NCBI GenBank assembly: GCA_002305545.1
Contig: DBRG01000023.1
Coordinates: 124,001-188,000 of the forward strand
Direction: 5' to 3'
Origin: Bacteroidales bacterium UBA1374
Lineage (GTDB): Bacteria > Bacteroidota > Bacteroidia > Bacteroidales > UBA932
DNA: 64,000 nucleotides
Below are positions 58,431 to 64,000 of the stretch, piece after piece. How positions within the stretch are numbered: position 1 is the stretch's first letter; the number at the start of each line of letters is the position of its first letter. Position numbers and translations under genes: made by a program. Below the pieces are notes generated by a model. The model had not been told where the DNA came from, did no database searches, and saw only the letters and a list, made by a program, of their open reading frames with translations.

Positions 58431-60180
58431 TAACCAACAGATCGGACAGGTCCTTTGTCACCATCATCAGTTCGTCTTTGGGGATCTCAGGAACGTCGCA
58501 AACGATGAAACCGTCCAGTGAGTCATTGAATTCTTTGTCAATGTTGAACAATACGACTTTGGAGTTCAGCTTCAGGTACCGTTTGACAAGGGATGGAAGA
58601 CGGTATTGCCGGTTACTCATGCGCATGAGCAGGCGGTCCAGTTGTTCCGGTGTCTGGATGTCGCGCAGCAGGACATCGGGGTTTACAAGCCCGAAATCCG
58701 GGGTAAAAGGGGTCCTGGAATGGATGCAGTCATGGTACTCCATTGTGCTGTGGTGTTCCATGATGTATTTGCATATGAGCGATTGATACAGCTTGGGATA
58801 CCAGGAAGAAATACTCACCGGCCCTATGAAATAGCGATATTCTTCGTTGCGAAGCATGATGTGGAACAAACCCTTGAAAAGCAGCATCATGGGAATTGTC
58901 TCATAACGGTATTCCTGGCTTATGAATGCCCTTCCAAGCTCAAGGCTCTGCCACAGGACCGGTTCAAAACCCGGCTCAAATTTAAAGAGGGTGTTGTTGT
59001 AAAAACCCATGACGCCAAACCGCCTCATCAACTCGGCACCCATCCCTATCCGGTAAGCTCCCACAATCATTTTTTTCTCTGCGTCCCAGAGGATAAGGTG
59101 GTGGTAATTCCTGTCGAAGGTGTCCAAATCCAGGGGCTGGTATGTCCCCTCCCCGACGGTACGGAATGATTCTTCCCTTTTGCGCCCTATCTCGTACATG
59201 AGATTCGGGATCAGGGAATAGGGGGCAAAATAGGCAGCAAAGTTATTGATCCTGAACAGACAATTACGGGAGGGCAGCTGTTCAATTTCCCTGACGGCAA
59301 GTTCATGTTGTTTTGGAGGGGCAATGGGGGCGGCGTGTTCAGGTTCCTTATGCTTGTCTTTATTCTCGATATTGGCAGCCAGGGCATACGTGCGGGCACG
59401 CAGGTAGTCTCCCAGCTCTTTGTAATCTGTGTAACTTTGTTGTTCTGCCACACTGATGGGCGCTCCCACGCGTACAGAAAGACGACTTCCTTTTTTGTTC
59501 AGCACTTCCGCCGGAAGGCTGGCTGTCTGCAGCATTGGATGGAGCTTAGCCCTTCGCAGGAAACGTGCCGAATTATGTCCTTCAAAATAAATGGGGACCA
59601 CGGGAACACCTGAGTTCATGATAAACTTGACAATTGCGGTGTGCCAGGGAAGGTCTTCCACCTGCCCGGATGGCCCGATGTGAGACACTTCACCAGCAGG
59701 GAAAAGCCCCAGGGGATATCCTTTCTGAAGGGATTCTTTGGCCAGGCGGATCCCTGCAATACTGGAACGCGAAGACACTTTTTTATCAAAAGCATTGACA
59801 GGTAAAAAGAAATTTTGCAACGGTTTGATGCGCGACAGTAAAAAATTCACGATCACTTTCAAATCGGGCCTTTCCTCCGACACAAGATGCATCAGGATGA
59901 TCCCGTCCAGGGCGCCGTAGGCATGGTTGGACACGGTTATGAAAGGGCCCTCTTTGGGAAGGTTTGCCAGGTCTGAGGATGGAGTATCATAGGTGATGCG
60001 CATCTCGGCGAGAAAAGCCTCGAGACATTCACGGCCCTCAAAGTCTGCCACCTTATCATAAAGTTTGTTGATTTTATCGAGCTTCATCAGCTTCATCAGA
60101 GCCGGCGCCAGGAAAAAACCCACAACCGATTTTTCTCCGAAGACCTTCCGCAGATCTTTTGTTTCTATCAGTTTTTTCAT
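58396..60180 (-). CDS. Fused PlsC-like acyltransferase and OlsB-like N-acyltransferase
   Basis: 594 residues from ATG 60180; the longer frame from 60258 overlaps the promoter and the uvrC start. N-terminal acyltransferase domain (about 50-270) with SNHAYGALDGIIL (an HX5D form of the catalytic motif) and LGLFPAGEVSH (FPEGT-like). C-terminal OlsB/GNAT-like domain (about 310-590) with VGEGTYQPLDLDTFDRNYHHLI near 372. Related two-domain or paired enzymes make glycine or ornithine lipids by N- then O-acylation. That is the best guess; the amino acid is unknown. tadA follows. Confidence 0.8.
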   Translation of the reverse strand: MKKLIETKDLRKVFGEKSVVGFFLAPALMKLMKLDKINKLYDKVADFEGRECLEAFLAEMRITYDTPSSDLANLPKEGPFITVSNHAYGALDGIILMHLVSEERPDLKVIVNFLLSRIKPLQNFFLPVNAFDKKVSSRSSIAGIRLAKESLQKGYPLGLFPAGEVSHIGPSGQVEDLPWHTAIVKFIMNSGVPVVPIYFEGHNSARFLRRAKLHPMLQTASLPAEVLNKKGSRLSVRVGAPISVAEQQSYTDYKELGDYLRARTYALAANIENKDKHKEPEHAAPIAPPKQHELAVREIEQLPSRNCLFRINNFAAYFAPYSLIPNLMYEIGRKREESFRTVGEGTYQPLDLDTFDRNYHHLILWDAEKKMIVGAYRIGMGAELMRRFGVMGFYNNTLFKFEPGFEPVLWQSLELGRAFISQEYRYETIPMMLLFKGLFHIMLRNEEYRYFIGPVSISSWYPKLYQSLICKYIMEHHSTMEYHDCIHSRTPFTPDFGLVNPDVLLRDIQTPEQLDRLLMRMSNRQYRLPSLVKRYLKLNSKVVLFNIDKEFNDSLDGFIVCDVPEIPKDELMMVTKDLSDLLVIEKRFGNPGTR

Positions 60181-60191
60181 AAATGGATTAA

Positions 60192-60199
60192 CAAATATA
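60192..60199 (-). promoter_or_regulatory. -7 box for the acyltransferase-tadA operon
   Basis: TATATTTG on the minus strand lies 11 bases before the ATG at 60180. A near-consensus TATTTTTA on the plus strand (about 60202) may serve uvrC. Confidence 0.5.
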
Positions 60200-60216
60200 T
60201 GTATTTTTACAATGAA

Positions 60217-62034
60217 ATGATTCACGTGTCTGACCAATTGGCGCTTTTGCCGCATCAATGCGGAGTGTACAGATTCCTTAACGCGGAAGGGAAAGTGATT
60301 TATGTGGGAAAGGCTAAAGATTTGAAAAAACGAGTATCCCAGTATTTTGCCAGGGGGAAAAATCTTTCGGCAAAGACAAAACGAATGGTCAGCCAGATTC
60401 AGTCACTGGAATATACCGTGGTCGAAACCGAGAGCGATGCCCTGCTGCTGGAAAACAACCTGATCAAGACCATACAGCCCCGTTACAACATTCTGCTCAA
60501 GGACGACAAGACCTTTCCCTGGATATGTGTGAAAAACGAACCATTTCCCCGCGTGTTTCAGACAAGAAGGATTGTGCGTGACGGTTCGCATTATTTTGGT
60601 CCATACACCAGCGGTTATTATTGCAAGCAACTCCTTCAACTCCTCCACAACCTGTACCCGTTGCGCACCTGTACCCTGGTCCTGACACCTCATGCCGTGG
60701 CGGCCGGCCGTTACCGCAAGTGCCTCCAGGCGCACATAGGCCGTTGCAAGGCTCCCTGTACGGGAGACGAGACCAGGGAACAATACGAAGGGTATATAGG
60801 CGCTGTCTTCAGCATTCTTAAAGGAGACGTGACATCTGTGCGAAAAGTGCTTGAAAATCAAATGAAGACAGCTGCGAGCGTGCTCAATTTCGAGCAAGCG
60901 CAGAAATTGAAGGAACAATGGGAAATACTTACCCGTTACCAGTCGAAATCGGTCATAGTGAATCCCCGCATATCCAACCTGGATGTTTTCAGTATTACCA
61001 TAGATGCCGGATCATCAATGGCTTTCGGCAATTTTCTGCGGGTTACAGAAGGAGCCGTTGTGCAGTCACTGAATGTGAAATACAAATTGCACATAGAAGA
61101 AGAACCGGCTGCGGTATTGAGTTTGTTTATGGCAGAAATGAGGGAAAAACTGGAAAAATTGTCACCCGAGGTGGTGGTGCCGTTTCTCCCCGAGGCCGTT
61201 CCCGGGGACAGCAGGGTCCATGTTCCCGTCAAGGGGGATAAGCAGACACTGGTAGCGCTGAGCATGCGCAATGCCACCAACTACCGGAACGAACAGGTGC
61301 GCATGATGGAAATGCGTGACAGGGGTAACCGCCAGGAGCAAAAAACCCGGAAAATACTTACCACCTTACGGGACGACCTGCGCATGAAGGAATACCCTGT
61401 TCACATTGAATGTTTTGACAATTCAAACCTGCAGGGCACCCATCCGGTAGCAGCCTGTGTGGTATTCCGTGACGGAGTCCCGAGTAAAAAAGACTATCGT
61501 CACTTTTCCATCAAAAGCGTGGAAGGTCCTGATGATTTTGCCTCTATGAAGGAAGTGGTAACGCGCCGGTACAGCCGTCTTCTGGCAGAGAACAGCCCTT
61601 TGCCGCAACTCATTGTAATAGACGGGGGTAAAGGACAGTTGTCGGCGGCTTATGCTGCACTGCAAAGCCTGGGGCTGGAGGAGAGCATAACGGCTGCGGG
61701 CCTGGCTAAACGAATGGAGGAGATCTACCTGGCCACAGATAAAACACCATTATTCCTTGACAAGAATTCTTCTTCCCTGCGTTTGCTCATGCAGCTGCGC
61801 GACGAAGCGCACCGTTTTGGAATCACGTTTCACAGGAAAAAAAGAAGTGCCGGTTTTACACGATCAGCCCTGCTGGATATACCGGGAATCGGACCCCGGA
61901 CCCTGGAAAAACTCCTGCATCATTTTGGAAGTCTTAAACAAATTTCCCTGTCATCCCAGGAAGAGCTGGCAAAGGTTGTTTCCACTGCCCTGGCGCTTAA
62001 GATAACAGAGTGGAGCCGAGGAAGGCAATCCTGA
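60217..62034 (+). CDS. uvrC: UvrABC system protein C
   Basis: 605 residues from ATG 60217 (MIHVSDQLALLPHQCGVYRF); an ATG at 60199 is possible but lies inside the divergent promoter. GIY-YIG nuclease domain (GVYRFLNAEGKVIYVGKAKDLKKRV) at the N-terminus, a cysteine-containing RCKAPCTGD segment near 180, UVR motif (EQAQKLKEQWE) near 225, an RNase H-like nuclease domain (HIECFDNSNLQGT near 405) and tandem helix-hairpin-helix (GIGPRTLEKLLHHFG) at the end. It cuts on both sides of bulky DNA lesions. A hairpin repeat follows its stop. Confidence 0.95.
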   Translation: MIHVSDQLALLPHQCGVYRFLNAEGKVIYVGKAKDLKKRVSQYFARGKNLSAKTKRMVSQIQSLEYTVVETESDALLLENNLIKTIQPRYNILLKDDKTFPWICVKNEPFPRVFQTRRIVRDGSHYFGPYTSGYYCKQLLQLLHNLYPLRTCTLVLTPHAVAAGRYRKCLQAHIGRCKAPCTGDETREQYEGYIGAVFSILKGDVTSVRKVLENQMKTAASVLNFEQAQKLKEQWEILTRYQSKSVIVNPRISNLDVFSITIDAGSSMAFGNFLRVTEGAVVQSLNVKYKLHIEEEPAAVLSLFMAEMREKLEKLSPEVVVPFLPEAVPGDSRVHVPVKGDKQTLVALSMRNATNYRNEQVRMMEMRDRGNRQEQKTRKILTTLRDDLRMKEYPVHIECFDNSNLQGTHPVAACVVFRDGVPSKKDYRHFSIKSVEGPDDFASMKEVVTRRYSRLLAENSPLPQLIVIDGGKGQLSAAYAALQSLGLEESITAAGLAKRMEEIYLATDKTPLFLDKNSSSLRLLMQLRDEAHRFGITFHRKKRSAGFTRSALLDIPGIGPRTLEKLLHHFGSLKQISLSSQEELAKVVSTALALKITEWSRGRQS

Positions 62035-62041
62035 TATGAGC

Positions 62042-62117
62042 CGGTCGCTGACACCACAAGATTAGGGAAGCCTCGGCCTAAAGAAAAAGCTTCCCGTTCT
62101 TGTGGTGTCAGCGACCG
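62042..62117 (+). repeat. Long hairpin repeat, copy D
   Basis: The best-preserved copy, eight bases after the uvrC stop. The outer arms CGGTCGCTGACACCACAAGA and their complement pair perfectly for 20 bases, then a small bulge, then GGGAAGC / GCTTCCC. The loop is CTCGGCCTAAAGAAAAA. There is no T run after it, so it is not an ordinary intrinsic terminator. From here to the yidD stop (62198) I see no gene. Confidence 0.75.
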
Positions 62118-62197
62118 CACAGAGGAAGCAAACAGAAGGCAAGGCCGCAGTAGAGGTAGCAAATAGAAGACTGAAGACAGAAAACAGAAAACAGGAC

Positions 62198-62488
62198 TCA
62201 GGGGACAGGATCATAACCGCTTCCGCCCCAGGGATTGCAGCGGAGGAACCGCCAGACTGCCAGACACAAACCTTTAACGGGACCGTGCCTGCGCAAGGCT
62301 TCCAGCGCATATTGGGAACAAGTGGGGGTAAACCGGCAGGAGGGCGGGGTAAAGGGAGATATGCACAACTGGTAGCATTTAACCAGCAGGATCAGGGGAA
62401 AGGTCAAAACCTTTTTCAGACAGTTTAGCAAAATGCCCGAGTAAAGACTGCATTTTTGTTTCCAGCCAGGAGAAAGGTTTGACTTCAT
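62198..62488 (-). CDS. yidD: Membrane protein insertion efficiency factor YidD
   Basis: 96 residues from ATG 62488; the true start could be downstream because family members usually begin near [16 protein letters not shown]. The conserved [19 protein letters not shown] and [17 protein letters not shown] are present. YidD assists YidC in inserting membrane proteins. The gene starts inside rnpA, overlapping it by 110 bases. Confidence 0.9.
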   Translation of the reverse strand: MKSNLSPGWKQKCSLYSGILLNCLKKVLTFPLILLVKCYQLCISPFTPPSCRFTPTCSQYALEALRRHGPVKGLCLAVWRFLRCNPWGGSGYDPVP

Positions 62489-62810
62489 GGGGTAAATATA
62501 GACATAAAAAAATAAGCCTTGTACCGCTTGCTTCAAGGGCAGGTCTGAGCAACAAGGGGTAGTTCATCCGGAAAGACTCTCTGAGGCGCCTTTTTACAAG
62601 ATTTCTTTTTACGGCTGATTTCAGGTGCTTCTTTGGTACAGCAAAGGCAATGCTGCACCCGCCAGGAGTTTCCCGTGCATCACAGGCTCTGAAGAAAACG
62701 CGGAAAGGGCCTGTTGTAAAAGAACAGTCACCGGAGAAAAGGGATTCGATCTCTTTCCGGGAGGATAGTCGCATTTCTTTGGGGAAAGCGTATGAAAACT
62801 CCGGTTTCAT
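62379..62810 (-). CDS. rnpA: Ribonuclease P protein component
   Basis: 143 residues from ATG 62810 ([25 protein letters not shown]); the longer frame would overlap the lipoprotein gene entirely. RnpA motifs: [17 protein letters not shown] and the RNA-binding [14 protein letters not shown] near 80. It is the protein subunit of the RNase P ribozyme that matures tRNA 5' ends. It overlaps the lipoprotein stop by four bases and yidD by 110. Confidence 0.93.
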   Translation of the reverse strand: MKPEFSYAFPKEMRLSSRKEIESLFSGDCSFTTGPFRVFFRACDARETPGGCSIAFAVPKKHLKSAVKRNLVKRRLRESFRMNYPLLLRPALEASGTRLIFLCLYLPHEVKPFSWLETKMQSLLGHFAKLSEKGFDLSPDPAG

Positions 62811-63199
62811 AACGGAATTTTTCTGTATTCCAGGATACTTCCCGTATCCAGGGTATCGCTGTTCATTTCCCGTAATTCCACCACCGCACGCATCAGGGAA
62901 TCTTTCATGACCTGGATGCGCCATTCCTGGTAAAGGTTTTGATATTTTTCAAAATAGGTAGTCAATACATTGCTGTAAAACTGGTATTGCCCGTCATAGG
63001 CAATGCCTTCCCGCGTGAGGGACACAGAGGTGCTGGTTTTGAAATAGAGTTGTTCACCTGCAGCGGGAGCAGCACCGTCAACAGAAACAAGCTCCCATTT
63101 GCCATAAGCCAGTTCCCTGTAATGGTTGAAATTTTTCTGGCAGGATGTGGTGAACAGCGCCAGAAAAAAAACAATGCACAGACAGGTTGTGCGTTTCAT
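62807..63199 (-). CDS. Putative small lipoprotein
   Basis: 130 residues from ATG 63199 with a signal peptide and lipobox (FFLALFTTSCQK). The rest is beta-strand and helix with no motif I recognise; GKWELVSVDG and SVSLTREGIAYDGQYQF suggest a lipocalin-like beta-barrel fold (inference). It sits between hemD and rnpA with four-base overlaps on each side or nearly so, as a translationally coupled operon member. Confidence 0.65.
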   Translation of the reverse strand: MKRTTCLCIVFFLALFTTSCQKNFNHYRELAYGKWELVSVDGAAPAAGEQLYFKTSTSVSLTREGIAYDGQYQFYSNVLTTYFEKYQNLYQEWRIQVMKDSLMRAVVELREMNSDTLDTGSILEYRKIPL

Positions 63200-63201
63200 G
63201 A

Positions 63202-63942
63202 TCATTTATTCTTTTCCAGGTAGCGCATCAGGGCCTGGGCAACAGAGGGAGCTTCCGGCGTGGGGGCTTCAAAACAGGACTGCAGGTTGGCTTCCTTGAG
63301 GGCATAGGCGGTAGCGGCTCCAAAGGTGCCGAATAAAAGGCCGTTTTGTCTGAATTCCGGAAAATTTTCCAACAGAGACCGTACATCCGCAGGAGAATAA
63401 AAAACCAGCATCTGGTATTTCTTCAGTTCCAGGAAAGACAGGTCCTCCATCAGGGTATGGGTAAGTATGGCTTTGGTGTATTTGAGCCCTGCCTTTTCAA
63501 AAGCCTGCGGGAATTCCGGATTATAACAGTCTGCCAGGGTTAGAAGAAAAGTTTCATTCTTGTGTTTGGGCACAATAGCATCAATCAGGGAAGGGATGTT
63601 CCCTTTCCCGAAAAAGACCTTCCTTTTCCTGTAAACGATGTACTTCTGAAGGTAGAAAGCCACGGCTTCCGTCATGCAGAAATACTTCAGGGTCTCCGGA
63701 ATGGTGACACGCATTTCTTCACAAAGGTGGAAAAAGGAATCAATGGCAGAACGGGTGGTGAAAACAACAGCGGTATGGTCTGCTAAGGCAATGCGCTGTA
63801 ACCTGAAATCTTTGGCAGAAAGGCCTTCAACACGGATAAAAGGAACGAAATCAATATTCAGATTGAATTTATCTTTGATTTCTACATAGGGGGAACCTCC
63901 GTTCGGTGTTGGTTGTGAGATTAGTATGTTTTTGATTTTCAT
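63202..63942 (-). CDS. hemD: Uroporphyrinogen-III synthase
   Basis: 246 residues. The family is weakly conserved, but VFTTRSAIDSFF near 60, LLTLADCYNPEFPQAFEKAG near 130 and MLVFYSPADVRSLLENFPEF near 180 fit the two-lobed HemD fold, and the family's typical VFTSxxAV is at the first site. It closes the linear tetrapyrrole to uroporphyrinogen III for haem, sirohaem or cobalamin. It is the first visible gene of the hemD-lipoprotein-rnpA-yidD operon. The 58 bases after it to the window edge show no gene. Confidence 0.82.
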   Translation of the reverse strand: MKIKNILISQPTPNGGSPYVEIKDKFNLNIDFVPFIRVEGLSAKDFRLQRIALADHTAVVFTTRSAIDSFFHLCEEMRVTIPETLKYFCMTEAVAFYLQKYIVYRKRKVFFGKGNIPSLIDAIVPKHKNETFLLTLADCYNPEFPQAFEKAGLKYTKAILTHTLMEDLSFLELKKYQMLVFYSPADVRSLLENFPEFRQNGLLFGTFGAATAYALKEANLQSCFEAPTPEAPSVAQALMRYLEKNK

Positions 63943-64000
63943 ATTTATATCCCCGCTACTATTTGAATTATTACCCCTAAGGGTACCAGTTCAAGTGTGC

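Overview
The window looks like a chromosome segment of an anaerobic Bacteroidota bacterium, probably order Bacteroidales. The evidence is: Bacteroidota-type promoters (a TAnnTTTG -7 box) in front of many genes; a fused SecDF; a FloA/NfeD pair; an rbfA-LolC/E-type permease pair; bacteroidal lipoproteins; a GH95 glycosidase; PD40 and outer-membrane barrel proteins; an adenosylcobalamin-dependent ribonucleotide reductase; and a compact sufBCD operon. I see no phage, plasmid, insertion sequence, rRNA or CRISPR array. The content is mostly core chromosome with a few accessory patches.

Layout. 1-4000: the end of a VanZ-like gene, a large ABCG-type transporter and a lipoprotein. 4000-4500: a gene-free block of hairpin repeats. 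4501-6104: a two-component pair of the NarX/NarL type. 6203-8324: a three-gene operon encoding an ABC-like ATPase, a HypB/CobW-like GTPase and a [4Fe-4S] protein. Its target is not visible, and it is the best candidate for an uncharacterised metallocofactor system. 8370-11689: a polar amino acid ABC transporter reduced to two genes, with substrate-binding lobes in an unusual order fused to the permease and an ATPase carrying an RsbW-like tail. 11701-13227 (minus): an RsbW-like/GNAT gene broken by one in-frame TGA. 13278-19279: a hairpin repeat, tRNA-Pro, an exported superoxide dismutase, an Ig/LRR surface protein, tRNA-Ser, floA, nfeD and a PD40/SPOR protein.

19375-33007: secDF, a GNAT, a serine hydrolase, ispD, dnaE, gpmI, RNase R and lemA. 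33017-37980: thiL divergent from sufB-pnuC-like-sufC-sufD. 38100-45882: nrdJ, ispE, a phosphopantetheinyl transferase, a DUF2156 protein, and S37 and S41 peptidases. 45954-49648: tyrS, rbfA, a LolC/E permease and endonuclease IV. 49663-54077: a GH95 glycosidase and groES-groEL. 54172-57950: a second PnuC-like transporter, a large HEXXH/propeller/outer-membrane protein and two tRNA-Gln genes. 57975-63942: tadA, a fused acyltransferase/OlsB-like enzyme, uvrC, and the rnpA-yidD/lipoprotein/hemD cluster.

The genes combine into familiar housekeeping blocks: isoprenoid (ispD, ispE), Fe-S assembly (sufBCD), ribosome maturation and tRNA charging (tyrS, rbfA, tadA, rnpA), protein export (secDF, yidD) and DNA repair (uvrC, nfo, dnaE). 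Two features stand out beyond these. One is a dispersed family of long hairpins that share a nearly invariant loop but have different, mutually complementary arms. The other is the accessory stretch 6203-13227. Several promoters lie so close to their start codons that the mRNAs are probably leaderless.
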